A stretch of DNA of 64,000 bases from Nonomuraea sediminis (GTDB taxonomy: Bacteria; Actinomycetota; Actinomycetes; Streptosporangiales; Streptosporangiaceae), in NCBI RefSeq assembly GCF_018531495.1, contig NZ_JAHDTI010000007.1, positions 248,001 to 312,000 on the forward strand, read 5' to 3'. The translations under genes and the position numbers were made by a program. Position 1 is the first letter of the stretch. Every line of letters starts with the position of its first letter. Positions 15,837-24,810 of the stretch are shown one piece after another. A model generated the notes under the pieces. That model was not told the origin of the DNA, did not search any database, and was given only the letters and a program-made list of their open reading frames with translations.

Positions 15837-15875
15837 TTCAGATCTATTGACGATCACGATATCCGGCCACATACT
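15837..15875 (+). promoter_or_regulatory. Predicted promoter with TTCAGATCTA box for right cassette
   Basis: TTCAGATCTA (15837-15846) is the exact reverse complement of the site at 13956-13965. It abuts TTGACG (15847-15852), which is spaced 17 bases from CATACT (15870-15875), a plausible -35/-10 pair. This matches the left cassette, where TCAGATCC stands before TTGACT. It would drive the lyase remnant and the right transporter operon. Confidence 0.5.
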
Positions 15876-15999
15876 GAGGAAACCGCGTCTGAGCGAGATC
15901 TTGCCTGGTCACTGAGGTCAGGCTGTTGGCAGCTGCCACGATTCCAGTCCGGATGAATCCGATACATGCTGCTCAGGTGCTCGAACCTCAGGAGTGCAG

Positions 16000-16269
16000 A
16001 TGAGCAAACATCGAGGAGCCGGCGCGGTCGTCGCGGGGTTACCTATGCCCGCCGCCGAGGCGGCCGGCGGCGTGGGAATCAGCGCGGGTTCCCTGGCGAT
16101 GGGGCTGTGCGACACCGGCCGCGGCCACCGGGGGAGCGAGGGCGTCAAGCCCTCCACCTTCAACGTCACCCTCCCGGCCGCCCGGCTCGGGGAGGGCGAC
16201 AAGACGATCACCATCACCACGACCGGCGGCTCGTGGATGGTCCACGACGCCCTGCGCCGCCTCCCCTGA
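16000..16269 (+). pseudogene. Polysaccharide lyase remnant with internal deletion
   Basis: An 89-residue frame with its own CAGGAG ribosome site (15989-15994) and ATG. The last 40 residues (FNVTLPAARLGEGDKTITIT, then GGSWMVHDALRR) resemble the extreme C-terminus of rhamnogalacturonan-lyase-type proteins, where the final strand reads like SWxxYDALRLE. The first 30 residues look like a decayed export signal. The catalytic part is absent, so this is most simply a gene that lost its middle. It sits 50 bp before the right-hand binding-protein gene and hints at a pectin- or uronic-acid-containing substrate. The homology is recalled from motif memory and needs a search. Confidence 0.5.
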
Positions 16270-16319
16270 CCACACGACAACGCCGAGCGTCCGCGGCGCT
16301 CGGCAAGAAGGACGCACCA

Positions 16320-17606
16320 GTGAACAAGAAGACGATCGCCGCTGCCTTGACGGCGCTGCCGCTGGCATTGACGGCGTGCGGTTCGCCCTCACCCGGCGCC
16401 GATGGTGGCGCAGGTCCGGTCAAGCTCGAGTTCTGGGGCTGGGCGCCCGGCTACGACAAGTCGGTCGAGCTGTTCAACGCCGCCCACAAGGACGTCCAGG
16501 TCACCTTCAACAAGCTGCCGTCGGGCGGCAAGGGCGGCTACGACAAGATGTTCTCCGCCGTCAAGGCGGGCAACGCCCCTTGCCTGGCACAGATCGGCTT
16601 CGAGTCGATGCCGACCTTCCTGATGGAGAACGCCCTGGAGGACGTGACCAGCGAGACAGCAGGCGCCCGGGGGCAGTTCATCCCGTGGACCTGGAACCAC
16701 GTCAGCATCGTCGGCAAGACCTACGGCATTCCGGTCGATACCGGCCCGACGGGCTTGTACTACCGCAAGGACGTCTTCGACAAGTACGGCATCGCCGTAC
16801 CCAAGACGTGGGACGAGTTCGCGAAAGCGGCCGAGAAGCTGCACCAGGCCGACCCGAAGGCGTACATCCTGAACCTGCGGGCCGTCGATCTGGCCGGGCT
16901 GGCCTGGCAGAGCGGCGCCAAGTGGTTCTCCACCGAGGCCGACAGCTGGAAGGTCGCCGTCAACTCTCCCGAGACCCGGCGGATGGCCGAGTTCTGGCAG
17001 GGGCTCATCGACAAGAAGCTGGTGAACGTCACCGACGAGGGCTACAGCGCCGCGTGGTGGAGCTCGCTGCAGTCCGGCAAGGTCGCCACCGCGATCGGCG
17101 CGGTCTGGCTGCACCCGCTGATCGCCGAGAACGCTCCCGCTGCCAAGGGCAAGTTCGCCGTGGCCCCCATGCCGCAGTGGGCGGCGGGCGAGAAGAAGTT
17201 CGGCAACGAGGGCGGATCCGGTACGGCCGTGCTGAAGGGCTGCGCGCACAAGAAGGAGGCGGTCGAGTTCGCCACCTGGATGAGCACCGACCCCGGCAGC
17301 CTGAAGAACCTGATCAAGGTGACCGGGATCTACCCGGCCGCCACCGCGGGACTGTCGCTGCCCGAGGTGAACACCGGCGTCGATTACTACGGTGGCCAGA
17401 ACATCTTCCAGGTGTTCGCCGAGGCGGCACAGAACACCGACACGAGCTGGCAGTGGGGGCCGATGCAGTCGCAGTTCGGCGCCGACCTGACCGACTCCGT
17501 CAACGTCGCGTACTCGGGGAAGGGCACGCTGCCCAACCAGCTGGACGCCCTGCAGGCCAAGACGGTCGAGGCGATGAGGACGAAGGGCCTGAAGGTCGCA
17601 GGATGA
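16320..17606 (+). CDS. Sugar ABC transporter substrate-binding lipoprotein (right cassette)
   Basis: A 428-residue binding protein. The N-terminus NKKTIAAALTALPLALTACG carries a lipobox (LTACG), and the body has MalE-like signatures (YGIPVDTGPTGLYYRKDVFDKYGI, GAVWLHPLI, AVEFATWMSTDPGS). The GTG at 16320 is preceded by AGAAGGA. A longer in-frame extension upstream crosses the lyase remnant and is rejected. Its stop overlaps the MalF-like start as ATGA. It clearly belongs to the same family as the left-cassette binder but is diverged, so the ligands may differ. Confidence 0.93.
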   Translation: MNKKTIAAALTALPLALTACGSPSPGADGGAGPVKLEFWGWAPGYDKSVELFNAAHKDVQVTFNKLPSGGKGGYDKMFSAVKAGNAPCLAQIGFESMPTFLMENALEDVTSETAGARGQFIPWTWNHVSIVGKTYGIPVDTGPTGLYYRKDVFDKYGIAVPKTWDEFAKAAEKLHQADPKAYILNLRAVDLAGLAWQSGAKWFSTEADSWKVAVNSPETRRMAEFWQGLIDKKLVNVTDEGYSAAWWSSLQSGKVATAIGAVWLHPLIAENAPAAKGKFAVAPMPQWAAGEKKFGNEGGSGTAVLKGCAHKKEAVEFATWMSTDPGSLKNLIKVTGIYPAATAGLSLPEVNTGVDYYGGQNIFQVFAEAAQNTDTSWQWGPMQSQFGADLTDSVNVAYSGKGTLPNQLDALQAKTVEAMRTKGLKVAG

Positions 17607-18457
17607 TCCGCCGCCACCGGGCGCCCGCCCTGCTGCTCGCGCCGTTCGTTGTCCTGTTCGGGGCCGTCTTCGTGCTCCCCGTCGGGTATGCCGTCTACCA
17701 GAGCCTGTTCCGGGTTCAGCGCTCCGGGCTCGGGTTGGGCCCGGCCGAGACCGTGTTCGCGGGGCTGTCCAACTACGCGCGGGTGTTCGCCGACAGCGCG
17801 TTCGTGGGCGGCGTGCTCCGCGTCCTTGCTTTCGGCCTGGTCCAGGTGCCGGTGATGCTCGGGCTCGCCCTGCTGCTGGCCCTGATCCTGGACTCGCGCG
17901 TGGTGCGGTTCGGGCGGTTCTTCCGGCTGGCCTACTTCCTGCCGTTCGCGATCCCCGGCGTGATAGCGGCCGTCCTCTGGTCGTTCCTCTACGCGCCGGG
18001 GCTCAGCCCGTTCGGCTCCACGGTCGACTTCCTGTCCGCCGACACGATCCTGTGGTCGATCGGCAACATCGTCACCTGGTCCTGGACCGGTTACAACATG
18101 GTGATCCTGCACACGTCGCTGCGGGCCATCCCGCGCGAGCTGTTCGAGGCGGCCGAGGTGGACGGCTGTTCCGGCGTGCGGATCGCCTGGCACATCAAGA
18201 TCCCGCTGCTGCGGCCCTCGCTCACCCTGACCGGCGTCTTCTCCATCATCGGCACGCTGCAACTGTTCGGCGAGCCGATGGTGCTGCGGCCGATGGCCTC
18301 GGTGATCAGCGGCGGCTACACGCCGGTGATGCTCTCCTACCAGGCGGCGTTCGGCCTCAACGACTACAACTTCGCCGCCGCGATCGCGGTGGTCCTGGCC
18401 CTGGCCACGTTCGTCTTCTCCTACGGCTTCCTCCGCCTGAGCACCAAGGGTTCGTGA
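17603..18457 (+). CDS. ABC sugar permease, MalF-like (right cassette)
   Basis: A 284-residue permease with about six transmembrane helices and an EAA loop (FEAAEVDGCSGVRIAWHIKI). The ATG overlaps the binder's TGA (ATGA). Short N-terminus MIRRHRAPALLLAP then helix 1. Same family and order as the left cassette. Confidence 0.93.
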   Translation: MIRRHRAPALLLAPFVVLFGAVFVLPVGYAVYQSLFRVQRSGLGLGPAETVFAGLSNYARVFADSAFVGGVLRVLAFGLVQVPVMLGLALLLALILDSRVVRFGRFFRLAYFLPFAIPGVIAAVLWSFLYAPGLSPFGSTVDFLSADTILWSIGNIVTWSWTGYNMVILHTSLRAIPRELFEAAEVDGCSGVRIAWHIKIPLLRPSLTLTGVFSIIGTLQLFGEPMVLRPMASVISGGYTPVMLSYQAAFGLNDYNFAAAIAVVLALATFVFSYGFLRLSTKGS

Positions 18458-19290
18458 TGCGTATCACCCGCCTGAGCACCACGGTGCTCCTGTTCGCGAT
18501 CACCGGGTACTTCCTGTTGCCCGTGTGGTGGCTGATCGTCTCGGCCACCAAGTCCAAGGGCGACCTGTTCGGCGGCAACGGTTTCTGGTTCGGGTCGGAC
18601 CTGCACCTCGCCGACAACGTCAGGAGCGTCTTCACCCACAGCGACGGCGCCTTCCCGCGCTGGATCCTCAACAGCCTGCTGTACTCGGCCGGCGGCGCGG
18701 CGGCGGCGACGCTCATCGCGGCGATGGCAGGGTACGCGCTGGCCAAGTACCCGTTCCGGGGCCGCGAAGGTCTCTTCGCAGTGATCATCGGCGCGGTGCT
18801 GATCCCGCCGCCGCTGCTCGCGCTGCCGCTCTACCTGCTCGCGTCCTCCACCGGCATCGTCAACACGTACTGGTCGGTGCTGATCCCGAGCGTCGTGACC
18901 CCGTTCGGGGTCTACTTGGCCCGGGTGTACGCGGCGTCCTCCGTACCCGACGAGCTGATCGACGCCGCTCGCATGGACGGCGCCGGCGACCTGCGCATCT
19001 TCTTCACCGTCGCGTTGCGGCTGATGTCGCCCGCGCTGGTCACGATCTTCCTGTTCCAGTTCGTCGGGATCTGGAACAACTTCTTCCTGCCGCTGATGAT
19101 GCTCGCCGACGACAAGCTCTGGCCGCTGACGCTGGGGCTCTACTTCTGGAACAGCCAGCTGCGGGACCAGCCCTGGTACGACCTCGTGGTCACCGGCTCG
19201 CTGATCTCGGTCGTTCCGCTCGTCATCGCCTTCATCGTCCTGCAGCGGCACTGGCGTTCGGGACTGGCGGCGGGAAGCCTCAAAGCCTGA
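18457..19290 (+). CDS. ABC sugar permease, MalG-like (right cassette)
   Basis: A 277-residue permease with about six helices and an EAA-like loop (IDAARMDGAGDLRIFFTVAL). The start ATG shares one base with the upstream stop (TGATG). It completes the right CUT1 importer. The large hydrolase gene follows after 19 bp, so binder, permeases and hydrolase form one operon. Confidence 0.93.
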   Translation: MRITRLSTTVLLFAITGYFLLPVWWLIVSATKSKGDLFGGNGFWFGSDLHLADNVRSVFTHSDGAFPRWILNSLLYSAGGAAAATLIAAMAGYALAKYPFRGREGLFAVIIGAVLIPPPLLALPLYLLASSTGIVNTYWSVLIPSVVTPFGVYLARVYAASSVPDELIDAARMDGAGDLRIFFTVALRLMSPALVTIFLFQFVGIWNNFFLPLMMLADDKLWPLTLGLYFWNSQLRDQPWYDLVVTGSLISVVPLVIAFIVLQRHWRSGLAAGSLKA

Positions 19291-19309
19291 CAGAAGGGCA
19301 CTGGGAACC

Positions 19310-22300
19310 TTGAGAAAAGTCTTAGGTGTCGTAGCGGCCGTCGCAGCATTGTTACTCGGCCTCTTCACGGCGAACGCTTCCGCGCAGCAGGTGGCCGGCG
19401 ACGCGCCGTTCATCAACTCGTGGCTGGTGTCGGGCCCGTTCGACGCGCCGGTGGTCGAGAAACTCTACGAATGCGAGGTCGGCGAGCCGGTCAACGAGGC
19501 TCCCAAGGCGTCGGAGATCACGGCTTCGTCATCGACCCTGGCGGTGAATCCCGTCACCTACCTGGTCGACGGCGACACCAGGAAGCAGTGGGTGACCGAG
19601 AACGACCCCAGCCCGTGGGTGAACCTCAAGTGGCGCGAGCCCATCGCGCTCAACGAGGTGCGGATCGCGCAGTGGGGCGATTCGCGCCATGTGAACAAGT
19701 GGTACCACCTCACCTTCACCCTGGATGACGGCAGCAAGGTGGAGTCCGGCCAGGTCGCGGGCACCTCGGATCCCACCGTCTATGCGGTACGGCCCGGCCT
19801 GAAGAACGTCCGCGAGATGAGGGTCGAGATCGACAAGGGCCGCGTGCCGTACCCGTCGATCACCGGGATCGCCGAGATCGAGGTCTACGACAGGGCGGAA
19901 CCCGTCGACGGGAAGACGAAGATCACCCCGGAGGCCGGAGAGGCGCTGAGCTCCGGCGGCGAGAGCAAGACGTGGGACTACTTCGACGACCGCGTCTACA
20001 ACCGCAACTACGACGACTACCAGGATCTCTACGGTTACTACACGGTCAAGCGCGGCGTGGACACCAGGAACAAGTACGTGTACGCGCACACGTACGTCTA
20101 CAGCCCGGTCGAGCAGCAGGCCTCCTTCAACGTCGGGGCGAGCGGTTCCTACCGGCTCTTCGTCAACGATCGGTGCATGACGGGTCCGAGCACGCCGGCG
20201 GAAGTGCAGAAGGATCTCACGAAGACCACGGTCCAGCTGCACCAGGGCTGGAACAAGCTGATGATCCAGATCAAGCACACCTACACCGAGGACGTGAACG
20301 CGAACGGCGTGCCGGTGGCCCAGGACAAGAACGTGGCCTACCTCGGCTTCTACGGCCGGGTCGCGGATCAGGCGGGCAACCGGATACCCGGCCTGATCAA
20401 CTCCGTGGCGGGCCCGTCGGAGACCCTGAAGGTCGTGTCGCAGGGGTTGCCCACCGGCTACAAGGAATGGCCCTACGTCTGGAACAAGTCCGTCAGCGGC
20501 AACGCCTACGGTGTCTCGGCCTCGGCGTTCCAGTTCATGGCGGCCGGAGGGGCGCCGGGTTACACCTGGAAGGTGATCGCCGGGAAGTTGCCCGACGGCC
20601 TGGAGCTGAACGCCGACGGCACCTTCGCCGACGGCCTGGTGGACGGGAAGGTCGACCTGAACAGCGTCAAGGGCGTCATCAGCGTCAACGCGAAGCCCGG
20701 TGACTACCACCTCACCGTCCAGGTGACCGACGCCAAGGGCGGCAGCGCCACCAAGGACTTCACCCTCACCGTGAAGGAACGCCCCAACAAGTGGTTCGAG
20801 GAGGGCAGGGTCGGCGCTCTGACGCACGCCACCGGCATCTACGGCTACTTCGTCGATCCGAACTTCTCCGTCGACCGGTGGGCGGAGAGAGCCAAGGCCC
20901 AGGGACACTCGCTGGTGTCGGTCGAGACGAACCAGCAGGCCTACTTCTGGCCCTCGAAGTTCTGCGACCCGAAGAGCGACCGGCATCTCTACTATCCCAA
21001 GGACGAGAACGGGCAGGTCGTCGACGGTCTCAAGAGGTTCGAGCAGGCGGTCAAGCGTCACGGCATCAGATTCGGCCTGTACTACGCCTCCCAGAACACC
21101 GACAAGACCGTCCAGGACATCGCCGACCTCATCCACCGCTACGACCCGGGCTACCTGTACTTCGACGGCCCCCAGGGGCACAGGTCGGAGAACTTCGACG
21201 TCATCTACAGCGGCATCCGCAACTACTCCAACGAGATCATCGTGAATTCGAACGCCTGGGGCGAGGAGTACGGTGACCCCGACCTGCGGACCGCCGAGGC
21301 TTCGGGAATCTACGCCAACGCGGGACGCAACCACCTCCTCAAGCGGACGATCATGGAACCGTGGAAGATGATCCACACCAGGGACGAGTTGTCGCCGTAC
21401 TACGGCAAGCGTGACGACTACCGGCAGGTGGCCAAGGAGATGGTCATGAACGCCGGCCGGGGATACGCCGACAACAACGATCAGTCGATCATCGACAGCC
21501 GCGGTCCCAACTGGCACTCGCCCCAGGAGATCGCCACCCGGTATCCGAAGGCCGCCCAGGAGTTCATCGACGTCAGAGAGAACCTGATCGGCTGGTTCGC
21601 CCCGGAGGGCAGCCCGGAGAGACACGAGTCCACGACCGGGACGACGCCGTACTTCCTGTCCGGCTACGGCTATGAGGACAACGGGCGGGGGAACTACGAG
21701 CAGTTCGCCTTCCCGAACAGCACGGCCGGTCCGCAGTGGGGTTACGCGACCGCCCGGGACAACGCCATCTACCTGCACATCATGAAGGGGCCGGACGGCA
21801 AGAAGGGCTTCGACGCGATCCCCGGCAGGACCCTGACCATCAGCCCGGTCAGGCAGCGAGTGACGTCGGTGACCTGGCTCAACGGCGGCGTCCCGACGAC
21901 TTCGTTCAGCCAGCAGGGGAGCAGCCTGTCGATCAACCTGGCCGATGTGCGGGAGGACCCTGTCGACACGATCATCAAGATCGTGACCGATGATCCGGCC
22001 CGGACGTACAAGCTGACCGACGTCGTCGCGACCGCCGAGCAGGTCGCGCCCTCGATGCTCAAGGTCCGCACCGAGGGATACATGACCTACCCCGCGCTGA
22101 AAGCCGCACTCTCGAACGTGACGTACAGCAGCGCGAATCCCTCGGTGGCGGCGGTGCACGGTCATGGAGTCGTGACCGCGGTGTCGGACGGTACGACCAC
22201 CATCACCGTCTCCGGCACGTACGAGGGCGTCACCAAGCAGGGCACGTTGAAGGTCAGGGTCAAGGACGGCGTCGTGTACGCGGCCGACGACATGATCGAG

Positions 22301-23056
22301 GCGTCCCTACGGATCGCAGGAAAGGAAGCGTACGGCGAGTTCCCGCTGAACGACGGGCTGCGCTACGCGCTGGAGGGCAGGTCGGCCAAGGGCGGCCCGA
22401 TCGGACTGGACGCGGCGCGGATCAGCTGGCACGGCGGCATCGTCGACCTGAACGGTGGCGACAAGTACAAGCCGATCGCGATCCAGGAGGCGGACACGTT
22501 CTCCTTCAGGCACAACAAGATCATCATACCGGCCGTGGACAAGCCCACGAGAGCGGTCGTATGGGCGGACGTGACGCTGGACGGCAAGACGGTGACGACC
22601 AACAGGGTCTTCCTGGACCTGCTGCCGTACCGCAACCTCGCGGAGTCCGCCGAGATCACCTCGAGTCACCAGGACGGCGTGGCCAACCTCGTCGACGGCC
22701 GGACGATCGAGGGCAATCGCTTCGACCAGTCGAAATGGTCGGTACCGGCGGGCGAGGCGGCGTGGATCCAGTTCAAGCTCCGGGCGAGCTCCGACGTCTC
22801 CGGCATCGCCGTCAACTTCAACTCCCTTGATCAGAAATACCTCGACACGCCCAGGACCATCAAGATCCAGACCAGCGAGGACGGGGTGTCATGGAACGAC
22901 GCCGGCACGATCAACGGGCCGACGGGCACCGCTGATTTCGGGTTCGCCAATCGATACCCGCTGAACGCCAAGGCCCGGTACGTCAGGCTGGCGTTCGACG
23001 GGAACGCGAACGGCTCGACGATCGACCTGCTCGAGGTGGCCGTCAACGGCAGGTAG
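19310..23056 (+). CDS. Secreted GH29-like glycoside hydrolase, paralogue of 4583-9415
   Basis: 1,248 residues with a Sec signal peptide (about 1-25, ANASAQQ). Order: WLVSGPF start, an F5/8C-like domain inserted at about 64-195, the jelly-roll-like domain (about 215-365), a He_PIG-like Ig fold (about 405-490), the GH29-like barrel (about 495-860), a Big_2-like domain (about 930-985) and a C-terminal F5/8C domain (about 1108-1246). IRFGLYYASQNTD and HRYDPGYLYFDG give D619 as candidate nucleophile, in register with D498 of the paralogue. The TTG start follows GAAGGG by a workable distance and gives the signal peptide directly. Substrate unknown; likely a fucose-like or related deoxy-sugar glycan by family analogy. 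Confidence 0.75.
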   Translation: MRKVLGVVAAVAALLLGLFTANASAQQVAGDAPFINSWLVSGPFDAPVVEKLYECEVGEPVNEAPKASEITASSSTLAVNPVTYLVDGDTRKQWVTENDPSPWVNLKWREPIALNEVRIAQWGDSRHVNKWYHLTFTLDDGSKVESGQVAGTSDPTVYAVRPGLKNVREMRVEIDKGRVPYPSITGIAEIEVYDRAEPVDGKTKITPEAGEALSSGGESKTWDYFDDRVYNRNYDDYQDLYGYYTVKRGVDTRNKYVYAHTYVYSPVEQQASFNVGASGSYRLFVNDRCMTGPSTPAEVQKDLTKTTVQLHQGWNKLMIQIKHTYTEDVNANGVPVAQDKNVAYLGFYGRVADQAGNRIPGLINSVAGPSETLKVVSQGLPTGYKEWPYVWNKSVSGNAYGVSASAFQFMAAGGAPGYTWKVIAGKLPDGLELNADGTFADGLVDGKVDLNSVKGVISVNAKPGDYHLTVQVTDAKGGSATKDFTLTVKERPNKWFEEGRVGALTHATGIYGYFVDPNFSVDRWAERAKAQGHSLVSVETNQQAYFWPSKFCDPKSDRHLYYPKDENGQVVDGLKRFEQAVKRHGIRFGLYYASQNTDKTVQDIADLIHRYDPGYLYFDGPQGHRSENFDVIYSGIRNYSNEIIVNSNAWGEEYGDPDLRTAEASGIYANAGRNHLLKRTIMEPWKMIHTRDELSPYYGKRDDYRQVAKEMVMNAGRGYADNNDQSIIDSRGPNWHSPQEIATRYPKAAQEFIDVRENLIGWFAPEGSPERHESTTGTTPYFLSGYGYEDNGRGNYEQFAFPNSTAGPQWGYATARDNAIYLHIMKGPDGKKGFDAIPGRTLTISPVRQRVTSVTWLNGGVPTTSFSQQGSSLSINLADVREDPVDTIIKIVTDDPARTYKLTDVVATAEQVAPSMLKVRTEGYMTYPALKAALSNVTYSSANPSVAAVHGHGVVTAVSDGTTTITVSGTYEGVTKQGTLKVRVKDGVVYAADDMIEASLRIAGKEAYGEFPLNDGLRYALEGRSAKGGPIGLDAARISWHGGIVDLNGGDKYKPIAIQEADTFSFRHNKIIIPAVDKPTRAVVWADVTLDGKTVTTNRVFLDLLPYRNLAESAEITSSHQDGVANLVDGRTIEGNRFDQSKWSVPAGEAAWIQFKLRASSDVSGIAVNFNSLDQKYLDTPRTIKIQTSEDGVSWNDAGTINGPTGTADFGFANRYPLNAKARYVRLAFDGNANGSTIDLLEVAVNGR

Positions 23057-23072
23057 CCACCCCAGCGCACGA

Positions 23073-23102
23073 GGGCATCACGGTCGTACGACCGTGATGC
23101 CC
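23073..23102. terminator. Bidirectional terminator-like perfect palindrome
   Basis: A 30-base perfect palindrome (arm GGGCATCACGGTCGT) lies between the convergent hydrolase gene (stop 23056) and aldehyde dehydrogenase gene (stop 23138). It marks the right boundary of the glycan region. Confidence 0.8.
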
Positions 23103-23137
23103 CCTCGTCCATACAGGCCTTCGGACTCGTCAGGCTG

Positions 23138-24499
23138 TCAGTCCGCGACGAAGAACATCCGCTTGTTCACGAACTCGTCCATGCCCAGAGGACCCAGCTC
23201 GCGGCCGAACCCGGAGCGCTTCACCCCGCCGAACGGGATCTCCGCGCCTTCACCGGCCGGGGTGTTCACGTTCGACATCCCGGTCTCGAGCGATGAGGCC
23301 ACCGACGCGGCACGATCCACGTCGGTGCTGAACACCGAGCCACCCAGTCCGTACTGCGTGTTGTTCGCCAGCTCCAGGGCCTCCTCGTCGCTGCCGACCT
23401 TGTAGACCACGGCGACCGGCCCGAAGAGCTCTTCGCGGTAGGCCCGCATGTCCGGGGTGACACCCGTGAGGACGGCGGGGGAGTAGTACGCCGCCGGGCC
23501 GTCACTGAGCACACCGCCGGCGTGCAGCGTCGCGCCCTTGCTGACGGCGTCGTCGACCTGGGCCGCGAGCGTCTCCGCAGCCGCCCGGGAAGACATCGGG
23601 GCGAACGACCCCGGCTCGATGGCGCTCGCCTGCCGGGTGAGCTCGGAGACGAAGTCATCGTAGATGTCGTGCATCACGATCATGCGCTTGTTGGAGTTGC
23701 AGGCCTGGCCCATGTTGTACATGCGGAAGCCCCACGCCGTCTCCGCCGACGCCGAGACATCGGCGCTGTCGAGAACCACGTACGGGTCCGAGCCTCCCAG
23801 CTCGAGCACGCACTTCTTCAGGTTCTTCCCCGCGAGCGACGCGATGATCGCACCGGCCCGCTCCGACCCGGTCAGCGAGACGCCCTGCAACCGCGGGTCG
23901 GCGATGATCGTCGCGATCTGCTCGTGGGTCGCGAACAGGTTGATGTACGCGCCCTCGGGCACGCCGGCGTCCTTCATGATCTGTTCGACCGCGAGCGCCG
24001 ACCTCGGCACCGACTCGGCGTGCTTGAGGATGATCGTGTTGCCCAGCATCAGGTTGGGCGCCGCGAAACGGGCGATCTGGTAGAACGGGAAGTTCCACGG
24101 CATGATCCCGAGCAGGGGACCGACCGGCAGCTTCTGTACGACCGCCTTTCCGCCGGAGAACGTCTTGATCGGCTGGTCCGCGGCGAGCGTCGGGCCCTCG
24201 GTCGCGAAGTAGTCGAAGATCGACTGGCAGAACTCGGCCTCCTCCACTCCCTCCGAGGTCGGCTTGCCCATCTCCTGGGTCGCGATCGCCGCGAGCTCAT
24301 CCGCGCGCTCGGCGAACAGTGCCGCGACCTTGCTGACGATCTCGGCCCGCCGGGTGATCGGGACGTCCTTCCAGCTCCTGTACGCCGCGGCGGAGGCCGT
24401 CAGCGCGGCCTCGACGTCCGCGTCGGTCGCTGTCTCGAACGCCTCGACGACCTCGCCCGTCGCAGGGTCGGTCACCTGGTAGGCGGGACTGGTCTTCAT
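23138..24499 (-). CDS. NAD(P)-dependent aldehyde dehydrogenase, succinate-semialdehyde type
   Basis: A 453-residue class-3 aldehyde dehydrogenase. It shows PWNFPFYQIARF, the general base E233 in LELGGSDP, and the catalytic Cys C267 in NMGQACNSNKR. The missing N-terminal 25-30 residues relative to GabD and the GQxCxxxKR motif fit the short succinate-semialdehyde dehydrogenase group (GabD1/Sad-like). It oxidises succinate semialdehyde to succinate in GABA or 4-hydroxybutyrate breakdown. No aminotransferase gene is adjacent, so its physiological aldehyde is uncertain. It stands as a single-gene unit. Confidence 0.88.
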   Translation of the reverse strand: MKTSPAYQVTDPATGEVVEAFETATDADVEAALTASAAAYRSWKDVPITRRAEIVSKVAALFAERADELAAIATQEMGKPTSEGVEEAEFCQSIFDYFATEGPTLAADQPIKTFSGGKAVVQKLPVGPLLGIMPWNFPFYQIARFAAPNLMLGNTIILKHAESVPRSALAVEQIMKDAGVPEGAYINLFATHEQIATIIADPRLQGVSLTGSERAGAIIASLAGKNLKKCVLELGGSDPYVVLDSADVSASAETAWGFRMYNMGQACNSNKRMIVMHDIYDDFVSELTRQASAIEPGSFAPMSSRAAAETLAAQVDDAVSKGATLHAGGVLSDGPAAYYSPAVLTGVTPDMRAYREELFGPVAVVYKVGSDEEALELANNTQYGLGGSVFSTDVDRAASVASSLETGMSNVNTPAGEGAEIPFGGVKRSGFGRELGPLGMDEFVNKRMFFVAD

Positions 24500-24810
24500 C
24501 GTCGTACTCCTGTCTTGAATGGTTCAGCGAGCTAGCCGGGGACGGACGGCTGCTGCTGGGTGATGCAGTGAGCCCCTCCACGCGAGCGAGGATCTCTCGC
24601 GGCTCCGCGTCAGATGCTTCGTCACGAAAGCCACCAGGTGGTTGCTGTGGCTGTAGCCGACGAAAAGGAGCCGGCAGGTCGATCATGTCCCAACTGCGAC
24701 CCTTCGCATCGTGTGTCGTCTCCAAGTATGACTTGACCACCTCGGCGATCACGAAGCCCGGGTGCCCGACGCCAGAACCGATCGGGGGAGGAATTGCGAT
24801 AGATCAGACT
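24500..24810. other. Divergent intergenic region, no recognisable gene
   Basis: About 310 bp between the aldehyde dehydrogenase and the sigma-factor gene. It must hold both promoters. A GGGGGAGGA run (24784-24792) lies 18 bases before the sigma GTG, too far for a normal ribosome site. Minus-strand reading gives short coherent peptides in two frames (for example GYSHSNHLVAFVTKHL), perhaps a decayed gene, but no family is recognisable. Confidence 0.4.

Noticed and set aside
24568..24810. N-terminal extension of the ECF sigma factor
   Set aside because: The extra residues have no region 1/2 character and the composition differs from the sigma core; a later GTG is preferred.
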